Shown: positions 18,261 to 25,580 of the stretch, piece after piece | How positions within the stretch are numbered: position 1 is the first letter of the stretch | Layout of the letters: each line of letters opens with the position of its first letter | Assembly: GCA_965277055.1 (NCBI GenBank) | Contig: OZ255703.1 | Location: 496,001 to 560,000, forward strand | DNA length: 64,000 bases | From: CBDCHC01 sp965277055 | GTDB taxonomy: Bacteria; Pseudomonadota; Gammaproteobacteria; PS1; Pseudothioglobaceae | Direction of reading: 5' to 3' | The notes under the pieces: model-generated | Database searches by the model: none | What the model saw: only the letters and a program-made list of their open reading frames with translations | Told to the model about the DNA's origin: nothing | Program-made: the position numbers and the translations under genes

Positions 18261-19316
18261 TTAAACCAAAATTTTACCATTACGCACAAATGGTAGTTTT
18301 ACTATTCTTAGAGGTACTTCACTTCCTCTGATTTCCACACTTGCAGTAGTTGCTACCTTAGGCATGCGCACCATGGCAATAGATGTTTTCATCGTAGGGG
18401 AAAAAGTGCCTGAAGTTATCTCACCCATGCCAGCATCAGTATGTATTACTTGGTGGGCTCTGAGTACACCTTTTGCTTCTAGTACCACGCCACGAATCGT
18501 TAGCTCTGACTCTGCGAGTGCTGACTTACCAATAAATGCTCTGGTACTATCTTTCATATCTACTGTCCAGTCCAGTGCTGCCTCATACGGTGAAATGGTT
18601 TCATCCATTTCATTACCATACAGGCTCATACCTGCTTCAAGCCTGAGAGTGTCTCTCGCCCCAAGCCCACAAGGAGTAACCCCAGCTTCTACTAACATTT
18701 GCCAAGTAAATGGTGCTGAAGCATTTGGCAAAATAAGCTCAAACCCATCTTCCCCAGTATATCCCGTACGGGCAATAAAAAGCGAACCTACGACCGCAAA
18801 TTCAAACGGCTTTAAGTGTTCACACATTTCCTTCGTACCGGGGATGGCTTCATATACGTTTGTTCGTGCGTTTGGTCCGCCTACAGCAATGATTGCTAAG
18901 TCTTGACGCTGAGTTACACTCACATCAAATACCTCTGATTTAGAGTTAATCCACGCTATATCTTTTTCTGTAGTAGCTGAATTAATGACCATACGGTATT
19001 CATTCTCAGCCACAAAATAGACAATTAAATCATCTATCACCCCTGCGGTGTCATTTAACATACAACTATAGAGTGCCTTAGAGGGATAGAGTTTCTCCAC
19101 ATCATTTGCGATGAGTATGCGCAAGAAATCTTTACTTTCTGCTCCTTTTACATCTACCACACACATATGCGAAACATCAAACATCCCCACATCAGTACGC
19201 ACAGCATTATGCTCAGCAATTTGTGAGCCATAATTAATCGGCATTTCCCACCCGCCAAAATCAATCATTTTGGCTGAAAGTTCTTTGTGGTTATTATTCA
19301 GCGGAGTTGTCTTCAT
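18261..19316 (-). CDS. gcvT: Aminomethyltransferase (glycine cleavage T protein)
   Basis: Transfers the aminomethyl carbon from lipoyl-GcvH to tetrahydrofolate. 351 residues with MIDFGGWEMPINYGSQIAEH, FDVSHM, RTGYTGEDGFEL and GLGARDTLRLEAGMSLYGNE, all GcvT hallmarks. Its start overlaps the yciB 3' end by 23 bases, so expression is coupled. Confidence 0.97.
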   Translation of the reverse strand: MKTTPLNNNHKELSAKMIDFGGWEMPINYGSQIAEHNAVRTDVGMFDVSHMCVVDVKGAESKDFLRILIANDVEKLYPSKALYSCMLNDTAGVIDDLIVYFVAENEYRMVINSATTEKDIAWINSKSEVFDVSVTQRQDLAIIAVGGPNARTNVYEAIPGTKEMCEHLKPFEFAVVGSLFIARTGYTGEDGFELILPNASAPFTWQMLVEAGVTPCGLGARDTLRLEAGMSLYGNEMDETISPYEAALDWTVDMKDSTRAFIGKSALAESELTIRGVVLEAKGVLRAHQVIHTDAGMGEITSGTFSPTMKTSIAMVRMPKVATTASVEIRGSEVPLRIVKLPFVRNGKILV

Positions 19317-19953
19317 CTTTTATATATCCTTTGACCATAATTACGGTGACAATTATAAGTACAAATGTCAGCCCAAGCGTACCAAATAACTTGAAATCTA
19401 CCCAGATAGATTCTAGCTCTGCTGCAGCTCTACACAACTCAACTGCAGGTGTAGCAGTACATTCCAGAGTGCTGAGTTCACTACTTACATAGGCATCGCC
19501 TGTGGCTACTATAAATGCATCTCTAGCAGTCAAAGCGGCATCTACAAAATAGGCGTTAATCCCTGCGATAACCATAAACCCAGTACCCCAGAGGATGGTA
19601 ATGTTATTCCACACCTTGCGTGGGAGCTCGAGCTTACTACCCATGAGGCGTTCAAGTAATGGCTTTTTAAATATGAGTGAAGCGAGTAATACCCCAGCAA
19701 ATACTACATACAATACCGTAACCTTCCACATGATAAATGCAGGGTCGTTAATGTAAATAGTCAACCCACCAAATAATATTAATAATCCTAGGGTCACAAC
19801 TTGCATTTTTTCATAGGTGCCGGTTTGCCATCTGGTGTAGAGGATTTGTAGCACAGTTGCTAAAGTCATGGCGATAATGGCGATATTTAGCCCATAACTC
19901 TTATAGACAAAGAAAAATAAAATAATTGGTAAAAAATCAATCAGTAGTTTCAT
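19294..19953 (-). CDS. yciB: Inner-membrane-spanning protein YciB (septation protein A family)
   Basis: Polytopic membrane protein linked to cell-envelope and septum synthesis. Characteristic MKLLIDFLPIILFFFVYK start, TRWQTGTYEKMQ loop and GSKLELPRKVW segment. 219 residues, about 40 more than usual because of a Cys-containing loop (STLECTATPAVELCRAA) before the last membrane segment. Confidence 0.93.
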   Translation of the reverse strand: MKLLIDFLPIILFFFVYKSYGLNIAIIAMTLATVLQILYTRWQTGTYEKMQVVTLGLLILFGGLTIYINDPAFIMWKVTVLYVVFAGVLLASLIFKKPLLERLMGSKLELPRKVWNNITILWGTGFMVIAGINAYFVDAALTARDAFIVATGDAYVSSELSTLECTATPAVELCRAAAELESIWVDFKLFGTLGLTFVLIIVTVIMVKGYIKDEDNSAE

Positions 19954-20183
19954 AAGTTAGTACAAGTAGTAGTATCCCCACATTGCCATTGGTTCTGTAT
20001 GCGTTTCATTTGCTCTCTAGGAACATATACACCACATACATCACACAGCACCATCTGGGCATTGTCTTTAGATTTGCCTTTGGATGTACCTTGGGAATTC
20101 TGTGTCACATTGGATGAACGTAGTGAATCTAAAGCAAAATACACTAGCCCCAACGTCAATAATATTACAAGTAAATAAATCAC
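19950..20183 (-). CDS. PP0621-type small membrane-anchored zinc-ribbon-like protein
   Basis: 77 residues: one N-terminal membrane segment, a low-complexity linker, then CDVCGVYVPREQ and a second Cys pair (CGDTTTC) that could bind metal. Matches the PP0621 family by layout; function unknown. Overlaps yciB by four bases and starts the run down to the RNB gene. Confidence 0.8.
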   Translation of the reverse strand: MIYLLVILLTLGLVYFALDSLRSSNVTQNSQGTSKGKSKDNAQMVLCDVCGVYVPREQMKRIQNQWQCGDTTTCTNL

Positions 20184-20227
20184 AATGGTAATTTCATAAA
20201 TTGCATCATTTTACACCGACTGCCATA

Positions 20228-20250
20228 CATATAGTGTTCTTCATATAGTG
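20228..20250. repeat. Paired CATATAGTG direct repeat upstream of the HPt gene
   Basis: CATATAGTG occurs at 20228-20236 and 20242-20250 (14-base pitch) in the gap between the divergent PP0621-like and HPt genes. It could be an operator, but only its position supports this. Confidence 0.3.
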
Positions 20251-20296
20251 CTATTTACTCAATAGAATATGCTGTATGTAGTGCACTATTTTTTAT

Positions 20297-20302
20297 TATA
20301 AT
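20297..20302 (+). promoter_or_regulatory. -10 box of the HPt gene, leaderless arrangement
   Basis: TATAAT ends exactly six bases before the ATG at 20309, placing the expected transcription start on the A of the start codon. No Shine-Dalgarno sequence fits in between. Confidence 0.5.
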
Positions 20303-20308
20303 ATATTT

Positions 20309-20617
20309 ATGACTACCCTTAATCTCAGCAAATACCAAGAAACTAAGGACCTACTAGGAGAGAAATTTGCCGAATTTCTCTCATTATTTATTTCTGAGTT
20401 AGAAATTGCAGTGCATACTATGTCATCTGCTAGTGCAGGTATCACTCTCATAGCACATTCACAGAAATCCACCTGTGCACTCATTGGCGCAGTTGCCTTG
20501 AGTGAAAAGTTTAAGCAAATAGAACTAAGCAGTACAGACGGCAAAGATGTGAGTAGTGATATTAACACACTTTCCGCACTGGTAGATGCGCTAAAAATTG
20601 AGCTAAATTCGCTATAA
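20309..20617 (+). CDS. Histidine phosphotransfer (HPt) domain protein
   Basis: 102 residues, predicted helical bundle. The phospho-acceptor is H50 in LIAHSQKSTCALIGA, the diverged but recognisable HPt helix, followed by LSEKFKQIE. Would shuttle phosphate between a hybrid kinase and a response regulator; no kinase is nearby, and the closest regulator is the split one at 2335. Likely leaderless. Confidence 0.8.
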   Translation: MTTLNLSKYQETKDLLGEKFAEFLSLFISELEIAVHTMSSASAGITLIAHSQKSTCALIGAVALSEKFKQIELSSTDGKDVSSDINTLSALVDALKIELNSL

Positions 20618-20634
20618 TTTTCACGCTTATACAG

Positions 20635-20640
20635 TATAAT
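20635..20640 (+). promoter_or_regulatory. Probable -10 box of tRNA-Leu
   Basis: TATAAT 27 bases before the tRNA; overlaps the tail of the HPt transcription unit. Confidence 0.45.
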
Positions 20641-20667
20641 TCATATCTTTATATGTCAACCATACCT

Positions 20668-20756
20668 GCCCGGGTGGTGAAACTGGTAGACACACAGGAC
20701 TTAAAATCCTGCGAGGGTTAAACCTCGTGCCGGTTCGATTCCGGCCCCGGGCACCA
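20668..20756 (+). tRNA. tRNA-Leu (anticodon UAA)
   Basis: 89 bases including an encoded CCA. Acceptor GCCCGGG pairs with CCCGGGC; the anticodon stem-loop CAGGACTTAAAATCCTG carries TAA; a long variable arm (CGAGGGTTAAACCTCG) and T-loop GGTTCGATTCC complete a class II tRNA. Its 3' end borders an accessory segment. Confidence 0.97.
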
Positions 20757-20824
20757 TTATTATTTAAGTATTTGTTTTTAAATCAATAAATTACACTAAA
20801 AACAAAAACTTATTTTCCAAAAAA

Positions 20825-20846
20825 TATACCACTTTGTATACCACTT
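20825..20846. repeat. Tandem TATACCACTT repeat downstream of tRNA-Leu
   Basis: Two identical 10-base units (20825-20834 and 20837-20846) separated by TG, about 70 bases after the tRNA. Could be a binding site for a recombinase or for the AlpA-type protein encoded next to it; position is the only support. Confidence 0.5.
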
Positions 20847-20896
20847 AGATTTTTTTTCACAACGCTTAATGATTTTAAGTGTTTTGGTGTGTTTGG

Positions 20897-21313
20897 CTAT
20901 TTATTTTCTAACCACTGATTAATTTCGCTGAGTTTCCAGCCCACACTATTTGCGCCTAAACTTACTCTTTTTGGAAATGAGCCGTAATTTTCCATACGCC
21001 AAATAGTAGTGCGTGATAATCCTACCATATCAATGAGTTTCTTAATGCGGATAATCCTATCTGCTTTATCAGTGTTTGCTGTTACGATATTACTCGTTGT
21101 TTGACTCAGTAGATACTCCACTAACTGATGACCAAAAAACTCAGTATCTTTGGTTTTGAGATAATTGATTTTGCCTCTAGTGATTAAGTCTTGTAAATCT
21201 TTTTCAGTAATACGCAAAAACAAGCTTGCCTCTTTAAGGTCAAACCTTGTATATAGGGCAATGCCCATATCATTAGCTATGGCGATAAATTCATCGCTAA
21301 AAGACTTATTCAC
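20897..21313 (-). CDS. AlpA/excisionase-type HTH regulator
   Basis: 138 residues with two DNA-binding modules. The C-terminal part (about 88-138) is a clear AlpA-like HTH: RIIRIKKLIDMVGLSRTTIW, then FPKRVSLGANSVGWKLSEI. The N-terminal part (about 20-70, LKEASLFLRITEKDLQDLI) resembles an excisionase-type HTH. AlpA proteins regulate or direct excision of P4-type elements, which fits the position next to a tRNA. Start is a GTG. No integrase is present. Confidence 0.82.
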   Translation of the reverse strand: MNKSFSDEFIAIANDMGIALYTRFDLKEASLFLRITEKDLQDLITRGKINYLKTKDTEFFGHQLVEYLLSQTTSNIVTANTDKADRIIRIKKLIDMVGLSRTTIWRMENYGSFPKRVSLGANSVGWKLSEINQWLENK

Positions 21314-21348
21314 TGATTAAAATAGAAAGTAAATTATTATGAGTATAT

Positions 21349-21354
21349 TATAAT
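21349..21354 (+). promoter_or_regulatory. -10 box of the 117-residue gene, leaderless arrangement
   Basis: TATAAT, then exactly six bases, then the ATG at 21361; same geometry as the HPt and rhodanese genes. Confidence 0.5.
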
Positions 21355-21360
21355 ATCCCA

Positions 21361-21714
21361 ATGACTACTGAGACTATCTTTAACCCAAAAGATGAGACCA
21401 TTAAAGAAAGGTTTGATGCTTTTGAGTATGTCAATAAATGCTATAAGAGGGATAAGGAAAATCTTAATAGCACAACTAATTTTTTAGGAGAGAAAGACGA
21501 AATTAAAGAGGCATATCAAATTAGCAGAAACTCTCTCAAACAAGCCCATCATTCCATTAGTGAAGATGACCTTAAAAAAGCTTATAACAACGGACTGCTC
21601 AATAACGAACAGATAAAGAATTTTAAGCAAAGTAAAAATCTGCTAGAAGCAGAAAACCAGCAAGAAACTATCTTAGATAAAAAGCATCAGTCTGAGAGTG
21701 GACATCAGCTTTAA
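21361..21714 (+). CDS. Small charged protein of unknown function, partner of the DUF262 gene
   Basis: 117 residues, not recognised. Strongly charged, rich in Lys, Glu, Asn and Gln, without membrane segments; predicted mainly helical, with KEAYQISRNSLKQAHH and LKKAYNNGLLNNEQIKNFKQ as likely amphipathic helices. Stops 14 bases before the DUF262 start, so the two genes almost certainly share a transcript. Could be an accessory or regulatory subunit of the nuclease; no domain supports this directly. Confidence 0.65.
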   Translation: MTTETIFNPKDETIKERFDAFEYVNKCYKRDKENLNSTTNFLGEKDEIKEAYQISRNSLKQAHHSISEDDLKKAYNNGLLNNEQIKNFKQSKNLLEAENQQETILDKKHQSESGHQL

Positions 21715-21728
21715 TTCAATTATATATT

Positions 21729-23540
21729 ATGCAAAAATACTCTGTTAATCAAAAAAGCATAGATACACTTCTCCACTATATTAAAGATAAAGAAATCGTT
21801 ATTCCTGAAATACAGAGACCTTTTGTATGGAAAACATCAAAAGTGCGTGATTTGATGGATTCACTTTATAAAGGCTTTCCAGTTGGTTATATTATCACTT
21901 GGAAAAATCCAAATATCAGACTTAAAAATGGGAGTTTAAGTAGTGGCAAACAAATACTCATTGATGGGCAACAAAGAATTACTGCTTTAATGTCTGCAAT
22001 ACTTGGGCAAGAAGTCGTAGATGAAAACTATAAAAAAGGCAGAATATTTATAGCCTTTAACCCACTTGAAGAAAAATTTGAAACCCAAACACCAGCTATT
22101 AAGAAAAGCCCAATATGGATTCATGATATTGCATGGTTTTTCTCTATGAATAGCACAAGAAAATTTTGGCGTGAATACTTATCAGGCATTACACAAGAAT
22201 TAACACCAGAAGAAGAACAAAAAATAGAAGATTCTATTGACAAACTATCGGCAATCAAAACTCGTGATGTTGGCATTGTTGAGTTAGATGCAAAATTAGA
22301 TATTTCGGATGTAACAGAGATTTTTGTAAGAATAAACTCAAAAGGAGTAAGGCTAGATCAAGCTGATTTTGCAATGAGTAAAATTGCATCATACGAGCCA
22401 AATTTTGATAATCTTTTTGGCGTTAATCTTAGAAAGTGTATTGATTATTTTGCTCATCTTGCAAAAGCACCGCACTTTTTTGAAGAAATTGATACAAATG
22501 ATAAAGAATTTAAACAAACTAATTATTTGCAAAAAATAAAGTGGCTAAAAAATGAAAATGATGATTTATACGACCCTAGCTATAAAGACATATTAAGAGT
22601 TAGTTTTGTTAAGGAATTTAATAGAGGGAGATTAAGTGATTTAGTAAAGTTACTTTCTGGACAAAACCCTGAAACTAGAAAATTTGATGAAAATACCGAA
22701 GAAGAATCCTTTAAAAAACTTCAAACTGGCGTGATTGATTTTGTCAATGAAAATCACTTTAAGAAGTTTTTAATCATTATTCGCTCTGCTGGAATAATCC
22801 ATAATAAACTTATCAATTCAAAAAATGTATTAAATTTTGCTTATATTGTTTATCTAAAACTGAGAAAAGATAATATTGCCAATAACGAAATTGAAAGATA
22901 TACAAGAAAATGGCTTATTATCTCTATCTTAACTGAAAGATATTCAGGTTCTCCCGAATCAAGAATGGATAGAGATATTCGAGATATAAATAAAAATGGC
23001 ATAGAAAATACAATCAAAGATATAGAAACTATTGATTTGTCAGAAACCTACTGGAAAAATGGGCTTGTCGCTGATTTGAAAAAATCCTCAGTGAATAACC
23101 CATTTTTAAATCTATTTTTCATTGCTCAAATTTATTTTAACTACAAAGCTCTTTTTTCTAAATCAGTTAGTGTTGAGAATTTAGTAGAAATTAGGGGAGA
23201 TATTCACCATATATTCCCTAAAAAATATTTACAAAATCATGGCAAAGATAGAGCGGAATATAATCAGCTTGCTAATTTTGTTTATCTCCAACAAGATGTA
23301 AACATTAAGGTTGGAGCTAAAGCACCTAGCGAATATTTTAGTGAGGTATTAAGTAGTTGTGGTGGCGATGTAGCAGAACATGGCACAATTACGAATAAAG
23401 ATAATTTAATGGAAAACTTAAAACATAACGCCATTCCTAGCGAAATCTTTAATATGGAAATAGAAGATTATGATACTTTTTTAGATGAGCGTAGAGTACT
23501 AATAGCACAACTCATTGAGCAATATTACAAAAGTTTATAG
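21729..23540 (+). CDS. DUF262-HNH nuclease, GmrSD-like (probable phage or foreign-DNA defence)
   Basis: 603 residues. The N-terminal DUF262 (ParB-like) domain shows IPEIQRPFVWKTSKVRDLMD and the nucleotide-handling motif DGQQRITAL (79-87). The C-terminal part has a His-Asn type nuclease core IHHIFPKKYLQNHG (about 492-505) with NQLANFVYLQ after it, as in DUF1524/HNH domains. This two-domain layout is that of GmrSD and related type IV restriction enzymes acting on modified DNA. Base composition is more AT-rich than the flanking housekeeping genes, which fits transfer. Defence is inferred from the family. Confidence 0.85.
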   Translation: MQKYSVNQKSIDTLLHYIKDKEIVIPEIQRPFVWKTSKVRDLMDSLYKGFPVGYIITWKNPNIRLKNGSLSSGKQILIDGQQRITALMSAILGQEVVDENYKKGRIFIAFNPLEEKFETQTPAIKKSPIWIHDIAWFFSMNSTRKFWREYLSGITQELTPEEEQKIEDSIDKLSAIKTRDVGIVELDAKLDISDVTEIFVRINSKGVRLDQADFAMSKIASYEPNFDNLFGVNLRKCIDYFAHLAKAPHFFEEIDTNDKEFKQTNYLQKIKWLKNENDDLYDPSYKDILRVSFVKEFNRGRLSDLVKLLSGQNPETRKFDENTEEESFKKLQTGVIDFVNENHFKKFLIIIRSAGIIHNKLINSKNVLNFAYIVYLKLRKDNIANNEIERYTRKWLIISILTERYSGSPESRMDRDIRDINKNGIENTIKDIETIDLSETYWKNGLVADLKKSSVNNPFLNLFFIAQIYFNYKALFSKSVSVENLVEIRGDIHHIFPKKYLQNHGKDRAEYNQLANFVYLQQDVNIKVGAKAPSEYFSEVLSSCGGDVAEHGTITNKDNLMENLKHNAIPSEIFNMEIEDYDTFLDERRVLIAQLIEQYYKSL

Positions 23541-23548
23541 GTTTTAAC

Positions 23549-23605
23549 CTTGATATATTGTGTAAATTTAGTAATATCTTGATAAGTTGTGTAAATCAGC
23601 ATTAT
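23549..23605. repeat. Imperfect tandem repeat, two units of 29 and 28 bases
   Basis: Each unit begins CTTGATA and contains TTGTGTAAAT; roughly four-fifths of positions agree. It may be left over from an insertion-sequence end or be an iteron-like binding site. Confidence 0.6.
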
Positions 23606-23612
23606 CTTAATT

Positions 23613-23645
23613 TGTACTAGCTCAGATTAAATCTGAGCTAGTACA
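23613..23645. terminator. Perfect 16-bp inverted repeat, probable bidirectional terminator or binding palindrome
   Basis: TGTACTAGCTCAGATT and its exact reverse complement are separated by a single A. It is 72 bases after the nuclease stop. As RNA it would make a long hairpin; no strong T-run follows directly, so a protein-binding palindrome is also possible. Confidence 0.55.
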
Positions 23646-23937
23646 GTTAAATTTACCTGCTTTTTTGGTGAAATTGCTCCCTGTTTGGGTACGGTGCTAC
23701 ATTTAACTTTTTTGGAAAATTAAAATTATTTTAAATCAATTACTTATGTTGTATTATCTTCTTACGCACACCTAACTAAGGTGGGGAAGTAATCATACAC
23801 CTGTATCTATATTCAACTACATTCATCTATATCTCTGTAGAGTAAGGCATTATCAAACTACTTATACAAAAAATTAGCATATATTTCTTATCCACTATTA
23901 TCCTCCATTCTGCCCTATACCTGCTAAACTACTAGGT

Positions 23938-24789
23938 ATGTATCCATTTTTTATACTTCTATTTACTTTTCTGAACTATCAGGTATACGCTAATGAGCTC
24001 CCTACAGAGTTTGCCTCGCTTGATAGTTTTGCAGATAACTCCACAGTCGCACAAATAGAAACCCTCCAGCATAATAACTTAGCTCTTCAGCTAGAGTTTA
24101 AAGAGCCAGTAGTACTTTCTGACTTTAGCCAGCATTCATGGAATGATGCACTTAAATCCCCCTATCTTAAACACGCTTCTCGTTGGCTAAGAGCATTAGG
24201 TGGTGTACCAACAGACCCCGAGCGCACAGTTCATACTATTAGCTTCACCATTGCTATCTACCCCACCCGCCTTGGCTATGGGCTGGCAACTGCTAGAGAG
24301 TTCAGTCAGCGAGGCAAATATACTTTTCCTACTAGAGGTGCACTCCTCATTAGTGGCTACACCTACACCCCAAAGGGTGCACCCGCTATTAGTAACCGTG
24401 AATTTGACACTAATATCCTCCATGAAATGGGGCATGTATTTGGCTTTAATGATATGATGCTTCCCTACCTCGGGCTACATACCGACTACGGCATTATCTT
24501 TGATGTTAACGGTGAGGCAGCCAAATACTACCAAGAGATATACCATGTACCCTATGATTTTATTCCCATATCTGATGATAGAGGTCATCTCTATGACTTC
24601 CTTTACGGACAAGATGATAGGCGTATAAATACCCTCATTCCACTCGCTCCAGAACTCATGGCACATGGATATTTTTTAGGCAAGATTACGCTAGGGGTGT
24701 TTGCTGATCTGGGCTACCAAGTAAATTACGACGAAGCAGATGAATACATCCTGCCTAAGCCAAAACTAAAACAACATCCAGTGAAATAA
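23938..24789 (+). CDS. Secreted leishmanolysin-like (M8-type) zinc metalloprotease
   Basis: 283 residues. The first 18 or so form a signal peptide (ILLFTFLNYQVYA|NE). The zinc site is ILHEMGHVFGF (HExxH at about 162-166). As in bacterial leishmanolysin relatives, the third ligand probably comes later, in GHLYDF near residue 216, followed by the conserved ELM and a KITLGVFADLGYQVN ending. Immediate HExxHxxGxxD geometry (Asp in GFND) would be the alternative third ligand. It stands alone between the accessory segment and the Kelch cluster and could act on surface proteins. Confidence 0.8.
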   Translation: MYPFFILLFTFLNYQVYANELPTEFASLDSFADNSTVAQIETLQHNNLALQLEFKEPVVLSDFSQHSWNDALKSPYLKHASRWLRALGGVPTDPERTVHTISFTIAIYPTRLGYGLATAREFSQRGKYTFPTRGALLISGYTYTPKGAPAISNREFDTNILHEMGHVFGFNDMMLPYLGLHTDYGIIFDVNGEAAKYYQEIYHVPYDFIPISDDRGHLYDFLYGQDDRRINTLIPLAPELMAHGYFLGKITLGVFADLGYQVNYDEADEYILPKPKLKQHPVK

Positions 24790-24795
24790 CATATG

Positions 24796-25122
24796 CTAGG
24801 TAAATAACGCCTCGTACTCCGCCTGTTTAAAACCTATCACTAGCTTGTCGCCCATATCTAACACAGGGCGTTTTATTAACGTGGGGTAGGTAACCAAGGT
24901 ATCTATGGTAATAGTATTCTGATTATCTAACATGCGGTAGGTTGTAGAGCGCTTATTTACCAGTTGCTCAAGACTCGAGTAAGCCACAAAGTTACCCACT
25001 AATTCAGCAGAAATACCATCGGTACGAAAGTCATGAAACCGATACTTTACCCCCAAGTTCTCAAGGAACGTACGAGCTTTTTTGATAGTGTCGCAATTGG
25101 GGATGCCGTAAAGAATAATCAT
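24796..25122 (-). CDS. yffB: ArsC/Spx-family reductase-like protein YffB
   Basis: 108 residues, thioredoxin fold of the ArsC/Spx type. Single N-terminal Cys (C10) in YGIPNCDTIKKARTFLE, FHDFRTDGIS and a Thr/Arg-rich TTYRML segment match YffB. Likely a glutathione-linked thiol protein; arsenate reduction is not established for this branch. Convergent with the metalloprotease, six bases apart. Confidence 0.9.
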   Translation of the reverse strand: MIILYGIPNCDTIKKARTFLENLGVKYRFHDFRTDGISAELVGNFVAYSSLEQLVNKRSTTYRMLDNQNTITIDTLVTYPTLIKRPVLDMGDKLVIGFKQAEYEALFT

Positions 25123-25221
25123 AATCTTTTAATTGTGGTGCTATTACCTTTGTGTATATAGTACTAGAAAAATAGAAAAGGTAGCAAAAACTCAATCACA
25201 TCTTCGCTCTTTTTTTCATGG

Positions 25222-25431
25222 ATGGGCTTAATTGCTTATGTTTTTTTCGTTGTTGTAATACATCCATACACATATCATACAGCATATGTACATCATGCGA
25301 AGACAATTCACAGTGAACTATGTCAGATCATATCAGCATTGTTTTTAGTAGTTTTTATAGGTCTTTTACTAGGCGAAAGAAGTGCAATATGTTTTTTAAT
25401 TTACACAGGAATCTTGAATATGGTATATTAA
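25222..25431 (+). CDS. Possible small membrane peptide (doubtful)
   Basis: 69 codons with two hydrophobic stretches (LIAYVFFVVVI and ALFLVVFIGLLL). No recognised family, no clear ribosome binding site and a competing ATG in another frame at 25218. AT-rich DNA can produce such a frame by chance; kept only because the gap is otherwise empty. Confidence 0.25.
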   Translation: MGLIAYVFFVVVIHPYTYHTAYVHHAKTIHSELCQIISALFLVVFIGLLLGERSAICFLIYTGILNMVY

Positions 25432-25448
25432 AAACCATCTCTAAAGCC

Positions 25449-25508
25449 CTACTGATGGGAGTAATTGGTTTTTTTACATGTACGAGTTACCATTTTTCTA
25501 AATGTAAG
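25449..25508 (+). pseudogene. Relic of the 3' end of a sixth Kelch lipoprotein gene
   Basis: The 60 bases closely match the end of the first Kelch gene (29729-29785): CTACTGATGG, AGTAATTGG and then ACATGTACGAGTTAC are shared, with one small insertion in a T-run. Sequence upstream of 25449 does not continue the match. The translated ending would be TDGSNWFF, equivalent to TDGSNWFL in the intact copies. It shows that a further copy once stood directly before the cluster. Confidence 0.75.
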
Positions 25509-25539
25509 TAAATTAAGTAAATTATTACTTAATTTAATG

Positions 25540-25545
25540 TATAAT
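25540..25545 (+). promoter_or_regulatory. -10 box of Kelch gene 1
   Basis: TATAAT 35 bases before the ATG at 25581, with an AAAAGGA ribosome binding site in between. Corresponds to the boxes before the other four genes. Confidence 0.55.
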
Positions 25546-25580
25546 TATGTTCCCTAAAATTATTTTTAAAAGGATACAGT

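Larger units (their letters stand above)
23541..23937. other. Non-coding stretch after the nuclease gene
   Basis: 397 bases with no credible gene. It holds an imperfect tandem repeat (23549-23605), a perfect 33-base palindrome (23613-23645) and otherwise AT-rich sequence up to the metalloprotease gene. No copy of the tRNA-Leu 3' end was found, so no attR can be assigned. Confidence 0.7.
25123..25580. other. Non-coding gap before the Kelch cluster
   Basis: 458 bases. It holds only an unsupported small hydrophobic frame (25222-25431), a relic of a Kelch gene 3' end (25449-25508) and the promoter of the first Kelch gene. Confidence 0.65.

Noticed and set aside
20757..23937. Complete integrative element with attL/attR
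   Set aside because: No integrase gene and no second copy of the tRNA-Leu 3' end was found in the following sequence; only a remnant or dependent island can be argued.
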